The notes under the pieces: model-generated
Database searches by the model: none
Told to the model about the DNA's origin: nothing
What the model saw: the letters and a program-made list of their open reading frames with translations, nothing else
Position numbers and translations under genes: made by a program
In this document: positions 5,932 through 12,516 of the stretch, piece by piece
How the letters are laid out: each line of letters opens with the position of its first letter
How positions within the stretch are numbered: the stretch's first letter is position 1
Source: Bacillota bacterium
GTDB taxonomy: Bacteria > Bacillota > Clostridia > Oscillospirales > Ruminococcaceae
DNA length: 12,516 nt
Direction: 5' to 3'
NCBI GenBank assembly: GCA_023431215.1
Contig: JAEYXR010000135.1
Span: 1-12,516 of the forward strand

Positions 5932-7548
5932 GTGAAAAAAAAGTGTTTTGCGCTGCAAAGACTATTGGTATTGACAATGGCTTGTTGTTGTATGTTGTTA
6001 TTTTCTACGGCTTATGCCACAGAAGATTTGGATACCCGTAGCCTCGCACTGATTAATAAACCGGGTGTGATACTAATTCAATCAACCTGGTCAGCGGATG
6101 TTACCGTAGAAGAACTGGACGTAGACTCTGCAATTTTTGATGCAATTGACACTGCCCTGGATCAACTGGCGAACGAAGGTAAACTAACCGGCGCAATGGA
6201 TCAACTTACCTCAGCCTATCTTCAAATTTTTGCCCAGTTTTTGCCACAGTTTGTTTACCCCAGTGGAAATATAATTTCTAATTATACCGAAAGCTCTTTT
6301 ATCGGCACAGGGTTCATCGTAACACCGGACGGGTATCTGCTGACCAACGCCCATGTGGTAGAGACCGACGAAGAGACTCTGTATATGAATTTTGCCTACA
6401 ATACCCTTGCGGATTATGTCACCCAGGCCGTACAGAACTTTGAACAAAGTCTTTTTGAGCTAACCGGTGTTCATGCCGCACAGGAAGACATCGACTTTTT
6501 GGCGCAGAGCTTTTATTCTGTGCTGGCACAGGGCATGCAGGTTAGCAATTTAAGCGTGGAATACCTTGGGTTCATGGGCAGCGTTACCCAGGGAAGTGAC
6601 GCCGGAACAAAGGCAGTCAAACTCGATCTGCGAAAAAAGGGCGAGGGTATTCCGGGCAAGGATGTGGCTATTCTCAAACTGGATAAAACCAATTTACCTA
6701 CCGTCACTCTGGGTGACGACAGCTTCATCAAGACCGGAGACTCCGTTTATGCTATGGGCTACCCTGCTGTAGCAACGGTAAACGGCACATTTAATGTTGA
6801 GCAGGCAATTCAGGAACCCACACTGACAAGCGGACTCATCAGCGCAAAAAAACAAATGGCTGGAGGCTGGAGCATTCTGCAGACCAGCGCCGACATCCAT
6901 GGTGGCAATAGCGGAGGCCCTCTCTTTAACGCAGCTGGTGAGGTTATTGGTATTAACACCTTTGGTATGCTGGAAGATAGCGGAGCATCAGCCTCTGGTA
7001 TGAACTTTGCAGTACCTATCAGCATTGCCAGGCAATTTTTAAACGAACTAAACATCACTCCTTCTGAAAGCCAGTTTACAACAGAATACAAAAAAGCGGT
7101 TGTACTTTATACTGCAAAAGACTACCGAGGCGCGGCACAGCTATTGCGCAAGATTAATGAAATAAGCCCCGGTATCCCGGTGGTAGTAGAACTGCTCAGT
7201 GAATGCAGCTCACTTGAAGGAACATCTCCCATACCAAATACTTCGTCAAGCGACAGCTCAAGTGTGGTGTCAAGCGGTTCGACTAAATCGCTTGTCATAA
7301 AATCATCCCAACTTTTTACTGTAGGAATAGTAGTAGGTGTTCTGGTTTTATTTGTAATCATTACTATAGGTATCATCCTAGCAAAAAAACGTTCCCGCTC
7401 CAAAGTTCCTTTACAGAAAACTGTACAACCAATTTCTACGCTACCTACACGCTCTATAGATACAACAGCAGAAATCATCTGTCCAACATGCGGTTCAAAA
7501 AACCAAAATAACCAAAAATTTTGTGGCGGATGCGGAATTAAGCTATAG
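5932..7548 (+). CDS. Membrane-anchored S1C trypsin-like protease with C-terminal zinc ribbon
   Basis: The protein has 538 residues. A signal peptide (1-29) is followed by a helical region and a trypsin-like domain with all three catalytic residues in good context: H141 in T-N-A-H-V-V, D244 in G-K-D-V-A-I-L and S327 in G-G-N-S-G-G-P. H and D are 103 residues apart. The extra is a helical insertion (about 150-210). No PDZ domain follows, unlike typical HtrA/DegP. Instead there is a short TPR-like helical hairpin (385-425), a Ser-rich linker (430-450) and one membrane helix (about 461-484). A basic stop-transfer segment KKRSRSK and a zinc ribbon (C517/C520, C531/C534) complete the protein. Topology should be protease outside, zinc ribbon inside. 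GTG 5932 follows GGGGGTG by 5 bases. By family it cleaves or senses misfolded extracytoplasmic proteins; its specific substrate is unknown. Confidence 0.93.
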   Translation: MKKKCFALQRLLVLTMACCCMLLFSTAYATEDLDTRSLALINKPGVILIQSTWSADVTVEELDVDSAIFDAIDTALDQLANEGKLTGAMDQLTSAYLQIFAQFLPQFVYPSGNIISNYTESSFIGTGFIVTPDGYLLTNAHVVETDEETLYMNFAYNTLADYVTQAVQNFEQSLFELTGVHAAQEDIDFLAQSFYSVLAQGMQVSNLSVEYLGFMGSVTQGSDAGTKAVKLDLRKKGEGIPGKDVAILKLDKTNLPTVTLGDDSFIKTGDSVYAMGYPAVATVNGTFNVEQAIQEPTLTSGLISAKKQMAGGWSILQTSADIHGGNSGGPLFNAAGEVIGINTFGMLEDSGASASGMNFAVPISIARQFLNELNITPSESQFTTEYKKAVVLYTAKDYRGAAQLLRKINEISPGIPVVVELLSECSSLEGTSPIPNTSSSDSSSVVSSGSTKSLVIKSSQLFTVGIVVGVLVLFVIITIGIILAKKRSRSKVPLQKTVQPISTLPTRSIDTTAEIICPTCGSKNQNNQKFCGGCGIKL

Positions 7549-7621
7549 TTGATCTACCCTAACAAAGGCTTTGGGTCAGAGCTAACCGTACAAGTAAAAG
7601 CTAAAGCAAGAAGGTGAAAAG

Positions 7622-7945
7622 ATGGCAATCTACAAACAGCCCTGCAGACATTGCGGTACTTTTTTAAATAGAGACAGCCGATTTTGCCCCAAATGCGGTA
7701 GTCACAGCCCCTTTTGGGATCTTTGCCCTGCCTGTCTGCGTGAGGTTGACCGCAGCGACATTTGCTGCTCCAGCTGCGGCAGAATTCTTCATATCCCTTG
7801 TCCCCAGTGCAAAGCACAAACATTTGTTGGAGATAAATGCGATGTATGTGAGGTAAGTTTACTAAAAAAGTGCCCCAATCCACGTTGTGGGGAGCTACAA
7901 TTTTTTGAAAATACAAAATGTACTGTCTGTGGTAAAAAGCTGTAA
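7622..7945 (+). CDS. Tetra-zinc-ribbon protein, 107 aa
   Basis: Almost the whole protein is four consecutive zinc-ribbon units: C8/C11 with C22/C25, C35/C38 with C49/C52, C60/C63 with C73/C76, and C84/C89 (C-P-N-P-R-C) with C100/C103. This is the architecture of double-zinc-ribbon (DZR-type) proteins, duplicated. It has no signal peptide, so it is expected in the cytoplasm. The last residues (C-T-V-C-G-K-K-L) match the tails of its neighbours. AGAAGGTG precedes ATG 7622 at normal spacing. It probably acts as an adaptor binding protein or nucleic acid. The neighbours suggest contact with the cytoplasmic zinc ribbon of the protease or of the two following proteins (inference). Confidence 0.87.
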   Translation: MAIYKQPCRHCGTFLNRDSRFCPKCGSHSPFWDLCPACLREVDRSDICCSSCGRILHIPCPQCKAQTFVGDKCDVCEVSLLKKCPNPRCGELQFFENTKCTVCGKKL

Positions 7946-7961
7946 TCAGGAGGGTCTAGCC

Positions 7962-8717
7962 ATGCTAAAGGCATTCACAAGAAATTACGAAGACAATTCC
8001 ACAGAAGCCGGGTTTCAGTTTACCTTTTACTGTGATATTTGTCAGGATGGTTATAAAACCAGCTTTGTGGAGTCCGAAACACACAAAAAAAATTCTAAAA
8101 TTCGCGGTATTGGCCAAGGAGTTTGGGCAGCAAGTACCCTGTTTGGCGGAAATGTTCTTAACAACCTTGGCTGGGCAGTAGAACGGGGCAGCAATGTCCT
8201 TTCCGAACGGTTTGACGGCATGAGCGCCGAATGGCAAAAAGAACATGAAGCCGCATTTAACCGGGCACAAAACGAAGCCCAACAACATTTTCATCGCTGT
8301 CATGCCTGCCATAAATGGGTGTGTGATGCAGATTGGAATGAAGATGAGGGACTTTGCGTTGAGTGTGCCCCAAGGCAGGAAATTGCTGTTGCCCGCGCAA
8401 AGGCGGCTGCTATGCAGCGTAATCTGGACGAAGCCGTGGAAAATGAAACCGTATGGTCGGGCAAATTGGAAAGCAAAACTACGGTTTGCCCCACGTGCGG
8501 CAAGCCTGCCGGTACAGGAAAATTCTGTAACAACTGTGGTGCTTCTCTGTCTCTTGCAAAATGCCCCCGATGTGGAAAAGAAAATGCACAGGATGTTCGC
8601 TTTTGCAACCATTGCGGAAGTGCTATGAACGCATCCAAAGCAGCCGTATGCCCGGATTGCGGTACAGAAAATGTACCCGGAACTAAATTTTGTGGCAACT
8701 GCGGTAAAAAGCTATAG
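7962..8717 (+). CDS. Multi-zinc-ribbon protein with helical insertion, 251 aa
   Basis: ATG 7962 is chosen because AGGAGGG (7948-7954) lies 7 bases upstream and the start then aligns with the 96-aa paralogue at 2749; the frame is open further 5', inside the previous gene. Residues 18-36 and 105-138 are the split CxxC core shared with that paralogue: C24/C27, C113/C116, C121 and C132/C135. Between them is a Gly/Ala/hydrophobic stretch (about 47-80) that could touch a membrane, plus an acidic helix. After an Ala-rich helix (140-160) come three zinc ribbons: C176/C179/C189/C192, C201/C204/C215/C218 and C230/C233/C244/C247, ending G-K-K-L. No signal peptide is present. I know no characterised function. 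The layout suggests a scaffold with several protein-binding ribbons. Confidence 0.87.
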   Translation: MLKAFTRNYEDNSTEAGFQFTFYCDICQDGYKTSFVESETHKKNSKIRGIGQGVWAASTLFGGNVLNNLGWAVERGSNVLSERFDGMSAEWQKEHEAAFNRAQNEAQQHFHRCHACHKWVCDADWNEDEGLCVECAPRQEIAVARAKAAAMQRNLDEAVENETVWSGKLESKTTVCPTCGKPAGTGKFCNNCGASLSLAKCPRCGKENAQDVRFCNHCGSAMNASKAAVCPDCGTENVPGTKFCGNCGKKL

Positions 8718-8761
8718 AGAATAAAATTGATTGTGACGATTGACAGAAGGAAGGTTTTAAT

Positions 8762-9142
8762 ATGTCTATTTTTTTAAATAAGTTGGGAGATATTGCAAAA
8801 AGTGCTGTAGACAAAACCGGTGAAATGCTTGAAATTACCAAGCTTAACTCTAAAATTACCACCGAGCAGTCAAAAATTGCGGGCTACAAAGCAAAAATTG
8901 GCGAGTACTACTATGAGCAAATGTGTAACGCCTCAGATGCCCCTGCGGAAATTGTAGAGTATTGCGGTATGATTAAATCATCATTGGATGAAATTGCATC
9001 GCTGCAATTAGAGGTTGAATCGCTAAAGGGAGAAAAGCCAGCAGAAGCAGCCCCACCAACAGACGCAAAATGCCCCGCTTGTGGAGCACAAAATACACCG
9101 GGCATAAAATTCTGTGGTGAATGTGGTCAAAAATTACAATAA
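8762..9142 (+). CDS. Coiled-coil protein with C-terminal zinc ribbon, 126 aa
   Basis: The N-terminus (FLNKLGDIAKSAVDKTGEM) resembles an amphipathic helix. Residues 20-58 and 68-90 have heptad-like hydrophobic spacing consistent with an antiparallel coiled coil. After an Ala/Pro linker comes one zinc ribbon, C104/C107 and C118/C121, ending C-G-Q-K-L-Q. Small proteins of this plan (helical N-terminus, zinc ribbon at the C-terminus) are widespread in Firmicutes but are mostly annotated only as zinc-ribbon domain proteins. GAAGGAAGG precedes ATG 8762. It lies 44 bases after the 251-aa gene, and its tail is closely similar to that protein's last ribbon (N-x-P-G-x-K-F-C-G), pointing to a shared binding partner. 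Confidence 0.87.
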   Translation: MSIFLNKLGDIAKSAVDKTGEMLEITKLNSKITTEQSKIAGYKAKIGEYYYEQMCNASDAPAEIVEYCGMIKSSLDEIASLQLEVESLKGEKPAEAAPPTDAKCPACGAQNTPGIKFCGECGQKLQ

Positions 9143-9153
9143 ATTTTAGGAAG

Positions 9154-9182
9154 GGGCTGCATGTGAATTCCATATGCGGCCC
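9154..9182 (+). promoter_or_regulatory. Stable stem-loop before the VWA gene, possible attenuator or processing site
   Basis: GGGCTGCATGTG (9154-9165) pairs fully with CATATGCGGCCC (9171-9182), with two G-U wobbles and a 5-base loop AATTC. It begins 12 bases after the previous stop codon and ends 37 bases before ATG 9220. The following bases (TATTGCATC) are not a proper T-tract, so a full rho-independent terminator is unlikely. A partial terminator that lowers expression of the large lipoprotein, or an RNA-processing site, fits better. Confidence 0.5.
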
Positions 9183-9219
9183 TATTGCATCAAACAGCTA
9201 TTTAACGTGAGGTAGCAAA

Positions 9220-12200
9220 ATGAAAAAAGGAAAGCGTTTCTTTGCTTTACTGCTGACAGCTTGTATAGCCTTAACCTCTTTCTCCGGGTGCGGCAAGCAA
9301 AAACAACCCTTAGATGGCACAAATTCTGAAGTGCCGCAGCCACCGCAATATGATGGCATTACAAAGGAGCCAGCTGACGGAATCGGCGAGCCAGGGAAAG
9401 ATTTTGTACTGCTTAAAACAGGAGCGGCTGACGACTGGGGAGAAACCCCTGTTCCCTTGTTCAACCCTTTGGGTTCTTATGCTCTTTATAGCAGTGTTCA
9501 AGCCCCCAGCGAATCTGGTGATCATGATGTAATGCTCTATATGTTAGATGGATATGTTGAAAAAAGAGAACTTAAAGAGGGTGACTCCTGGGTACTTTCT
9601 ATTGAAGACCCGGAATATTCCCTTTACTGGCTTCGCTGGTATGTCCGGGAAGCTGGCGGCCAGTGGTTTCCCGGCACACGTGATCACTCTACTTTTTGTA
9701 TTCCGGAAGGCGAGTCAGCAAGCTGGTGGGCAGATGCAAGCCAAACAGAAAACGGAGTGGAAATTCAAGTAGTCAAAACCAACACCCTGCCCATCGGTAA
9801 GACTGTTACCATCCACCCCAGCGACCTTGAACATGGGCTAACCCTCTATTCCCCTCCTACCAACGGCAAACTGCAATCTGCAACGGTAACTCTTCTGGGT
9901 GAATCTGATGCTGGTGTTGCAATTACCATTACAAGTGAGGAGCAGTTAGGAAGATACCAATACGAAACCATGCTGCCATTAGGTGCCGATGCTTTAAATC
10001 TTAAAAAAACCAATCGATTTGTACTGGATGACCTCCCCATTACCCAGGGTGAGCTTTGCTGGAAATTGGAATGGAACACAAGCTGCCCGGCACCGGAGGA
10101 AATTACACTGAGGCTTGATACCGTAGCTGATATTCCGGCCGTCAATTGGGGCGAAGCACCGGGTGCAATTCGTGTGGTGGGCGCTCCTGTGGGTACGGCA
10201 AAGGTATATACTGCCCAATGGGCAACCATCACCCACAGTGAGGTCACGGTTGCCCATAAAGAATTGATGGGCTTTGCCCAAGAAAACGGAGATCTGTTTT
10301 TTGCTGCTCCAGCAGGTTATTATCAGGTAACTGTCTCCGCAGGATCCCCCGACTCAGGTAGCTACCTGCGGCTGGTACCAGTAAATGCGGGAGAAATTAC
10401 TACTGTCACCATCCCACCCGAAACAAATGTTGCTGCAGGTGCAATGTCCAGACTTTTTGGCAGCTTTGAAGAAAACACAGGCGGCGTTGAGCTTTTGGGC
10501 AATGTTGCCTCCGGCGATACCGCCATTGCAACCTTTGTCCTCAACGATCCCTTAGAGCGGGATGTTTTTCCTGCCAAAGAGAATATAAAAATAACCGAAA
10601 ACGGTGTTTGCGCAGTGGTTACTGACATTCAGAGGCAGCCTGCCGCATCTAATGTGGTGCTGGTGCTGGATTCCTCCGGATCCATGGGGGAAAATATGAA
10701 GCCCTGTTTGGAAGCAGCCAAAAGCTTTGTTCAGAGCCTTCCGGAAAACACCTCCATTCAGCTCATTCAGTTTGCCCAAATTATTACCAAGCACAAGGGC
10801 AACGACAAAACCTCAATCCTAAAAGCACTGGACAGCATCAAGGAGGGCGGTGCAACTTCACTTTATGATGCCACTGCACAAGGTCTGGAACTTCTTGATG
10901 GCAAAGAACGTGGCTATATTGTGGTTTTTTCAGACGGTGCCGACAGCCGTGAACCGGGCATTGACGGAGAGGGAAGCACCATTTCCAAAGAAGACCTCCT
11001 TGAGCGGATTGCCGCCGGTAGTGCATCGGTGCTTACCATCGGCTTTGGCTCGGGGCACGATCCCTCTACGCTTGTTGCCATGAGCGCCGCTTCCTCCAAC
11101 GGCGGATACTTTGCCGCCGCTGACCAGGCTGCACTGAAAGGGGCATTCGCCTCGGTTGCAGGCAAGTTTGGCAACCAATTTGCTGTCACTTACCAAAGAC
11201 CTGTTATTCCAGCCGATACAACTTCATCGGTTCCGGTAGTGTCCTTTATGATAGATACTTCCGGCTCTATGGATATGGAGCCGAGCGAAAGCGGAGACAC
11301 CGGCTGGCGGATGGATCGTATGAAAGCCATTTTCCATGACTTTATTTTAAAGATACCCTCAGGTACCCTGATGCAGTTGGGCAGCTTTGCAACGCCGGAA
11401 ATCGGCGGCATCCCTCCCGGCTATCAGCAAATTACAACCGACCAAAAGGGACCGGTTCTTCAGGCTTTGGGATATTTGTACGGCTCCGGGGGTACTCCTA
11501 CAAATGAGGCTCTTAACCTTGCCTATTACAACCTGTCTTCCATTCCTTCTCAAAAGCGGGTACTGGTATTTTTTACCGATCTTGCATTGTACGATCCCAC
11601 CTTCCCCGAAGAGCACGACGCTGTTTTTGCCAAACTCAAGGAATCCGGTATTCAGGTGCTGTTTGCAGGACTTCCTGACGGGGCTTATCACACCGAGCTG
11701 GAAACCATCTTTAAAACCTCTGCAGAAAATACAGGCGGCGACTATATTGTTACCGACAGCCCCGAGGAAATTGGCAAAAAACTCGATGAGCTTCTTTCCA
11801 AACTTGGTACTCCCACGCCAAAAAAGGGGATCGATTTTACACTGGGGGTTGACTGTACCACTGACGACGGCGGACGGATGAACTTCTACACTTCAGTTCC
11901 ACTGCCAAATTTTACACCAAAGACAGGCCTCGGCAAACAAATTGACCCACAGATGGTAAAGCTGTCTACCGGCGAAAAATATACGGCTTATAACAGTGAT
12001 GCAGCCCAGCTTCTGTATGGCGGCGACCAGCCCGGTACACAAAGCAATATTCTTCTGCGCGTTCCCTTCACAAACAAACACGGCAGCAATAAATTTGCCA
12101 AGCTCTCTGTGTCAGAAGCTTATTTAATGGATATTTTTAAGGGAATTCCCGCCCCGTCAGGTCAAATTTATCTGGCGCTGAATGTAACCATTGATTTTGC

Positions 12201-12516
12201 AAAAGAAAACAAATCAGCAAAAGAAATCGGGTACAGTATCCCCAGTATTTTTAATCATATCTATGTATCGCTAAATGAGGGGCACATGATGCCACCGTCT
12301 CAGGCAACCTGGCTGGCTGAGCAGCCCTTTGTAAATCCCGGAGAGCCGGATGTCAGCGTTTTTGAAAAAAAGCCGCAAAGCGGAGCTTTGGTTTTTTTGG
12401 TAGATCAGCCTTATTACGATAACATTTCGCAGCTTTCACTGCACCTTTACGACACAACCAACGGACACATTGAGCTGCCGCTGGCAGGCCGACTGACCAA
12501 GCAAATGGTAAAAATG
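9220..12516 (+). CDS. Large lipoprotein with two VWA domains, C-terminus missing (runs off right edge)
   Basis: The frame is open for 1099 codons to the edge. The signal peptide ends in lipobox F-S-G-C, with C24 lipidated. Residues 25-470 are beta-rich and unrecognised, with a Trp-rich patch near 130-165 (SLYWLRWYVREAGGQWF) and probable Ig-like strands later. VWA domain 1 (about 477-650) has an intact metal-ion site: D484-x-S-x-S, T546 (G-G-A-T-S) and D572 (F-S-D-G-A-D). VWA domain 2 (about 672-815) also has one: D679-T-S-G-S, T759 or T761 (G-G-T-P-T) and D787 (F-F-T-D). A further 280 residues of unknown fold follow. VWA domains with intact metal sites bind protein partners. The start has a modest GTGAGGT site 6 bases upstream. 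It is predicted to be surface-exposed, perhaps as the scaffold or adhesive component of the cluster (inference). Confidence 0.92.
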   Translation, partial: MKKGKRFFALLLTACIALTSFSGCGKQKQPLDGTNSEVPQPPQYDGITKEPADGIGEPGKDFVLLKTGAADDWGETPVPLFNPLGSYALYSSVQAPSESGDHDVMLYMLDGYVEKRELKEGDSWVLSIEDPEYSLYWLRWYVREAGGQWFPGTRDHSTFCIPEGESASWWADASQTENGVEIQVVKTNTLPIGKTVTIHPSDLEHGLTLYSPPTNGKLQSATVTLLGESDAGVAITITSEEQLGRYQYETMLPLGADALNLKKTNRFVLDDLPITQGELCWKLEWNTSCPAPEEITLRLDTVADIPAVNWGEAPGAIRVVGAPVGTAKVYTAQWATITHSEVTVAHKELMGFAQENGDLFFAAPAGYYQVTVSAGSPDSGSYLRLVPVNAGEITTVTIPPETNVAAGAMSRLFGSFEENTGGVELLGNVASGDTAIATFVLNDPLERDVFPAKENIKITENGVCAVVTDIQRQPAASNVVLVLDSSGSMGENMKPCLEAAKSFVQSLPENTSIQLIQFAQIITKHKGNDKTSILKALDSIKEGGATSLYDATAQGLELLDGKERGYIVVFSDGADSREPGIDGEGSTISKEDLLERIAAGSASVLTIGFGSGHDPSTLVAMSAASSNGGYFAAADQAALKGAFASVAGKFGNQFAVTYQRPVIPADTTSSVPVVSFMIDTSGSMDMEPSESGDTGWRMDRMKAIFHDFILKIPSGTLMQLGSFATPEIGGIPPGYQQITTDQKGPVLQALGYLYGSGGTPTNEALNLAYYNLSSIPSQKRVLVFFTDLALYDPTFPEEHDAVFAKLKESGIQVLFAGLPDGAYHTELETIFKTSAENTGGDYIVTDSPEEIGKKLDELLSKLGTPTPKKGIDFTLGVDCTTDDGGRMNFYTSVPLPNFTPKTGLGKQIDPQMVKLSTGEKYTAYNSDAAQLLYGGDQPGTQSNILLRVPFTNKHGSNKFAKLSVSEAYLMDIFKGIPAPSGQIYLALNVTIDFAKENKSAKEIGYSIPSIFNHIYVSLNEGHMMPPSQATWLAEQPFVNPGEPDVSVFEKKPQSGALVFLVDQPYYDNISQLSLHLYDTTNGHIELPLAGRLTKQMVKM

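Noticed and set aside
5932..7548. Calling the protease DegP/HtrA by gene symbol
   Set aside because: It lacks PDZ domains and has a membrane helix and zinc ribbon at the C-terminus, so a degP or htrA symbol would mislead.
7887..7961. A longer N-terminus for the 251-aa zinc-ribbon protein
   Set aside because: The extra residues lie inside the preceding gene. ATG 7962 has an ideal ribosome site and aligns with the paralogue's start.
7965..8698. Long minus-strand ORFs (132-215 codons) opposite the 251-aa protein
   Set aside because: The plus-strand frame has strong zinc-ribbon motifs and a ribosome site. The antisense frames are by-products of its Cys/Gly-rich codons and show no domains.
8465..8717. 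Zinc-ribbon triplets as a possible DNA repeat array or CRISPR-like element
   Set aside because: Similarity is at the protein level (CPxCG...FCxxCG). The DNA units diverge and there are no constant repeats with unique spacers.
10838..11196. Minus-strand ORFs inside the VWA gene
   Set aside because: The plus-strand frame is open without interruption from 9220 to 12516 and contains both complete VWA metal sites.

Overview
The window looks like chromosomal DNA from a monoderm Firmicute, most likely a Clostridia-class anaerobe. The base composition is moderate to AT-rich, strong AGGAGG-type ribosome binding sites precede most genes, and there are many lipobox lipoproteins and no sign of outer-membrane genes. 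I see no phage genes, insertion sequences, CRISPR arrays, rRNA or tRNA. No genus can be named from the sequence alone.

Layout. Positions 1-2396 are on the minus strand: an extracellular solute-binding lipoprotein (2396 to 1038), followed after 48 bases by a membrane-anchored sensor protein whose C-terminal half lies beyond the left edge. A 224-base divergent intergenic region (2397-2620) is dense in candidate regulatory DNA: a perfect 12-bp inverted repeat, three direct copies of AATCACCC spaced about one and two helical turns apart, a near-palindrome centred on CCTAGG, a TATAAT box and a stem-loop.

From 2621 to the right edge everything is on the plus strand, in close succession. In order: a 42-codon ORF; a 96-aa multi-CxxC protein; a LolA-like lipoprotein; a four-helix DUF4870/Tic20-like membrane protein; two lipoproteins overlapping by 20 bases, the second lipocalin-like; a membrane-anchored trypsin-like (S1C) protease with a C-terminal zinc ribbon; a 107-aa protein made of four zinc-ribbon units; a 251-aa protein with three zinc ribbons; a 126-aa coiled-coil protein with one zinc ribbon; and a very large lipoprotein with two von Willebrand factor A (VWA) domains, cut by the right edge.

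How it may work together (inference). The plus-strand genes split into an extracytoplasmic set (four lipoproteins and the protease domain) and a cytoplasmic set of zinc-ribbon proteins. The protease physically bridges the two: its catalytic domain is predicted outside and its zinc ribbon inside. Four consecutive products (5932-9142) finish in closely similar zinc-ribbon tails, and the 96-aa protein is a short paralogue of the 251-aa one. This suggests a dedicated envelope complex or surface quality-control and signalling system. I do not recognise it as a named, characterised system, and the function is unknown.
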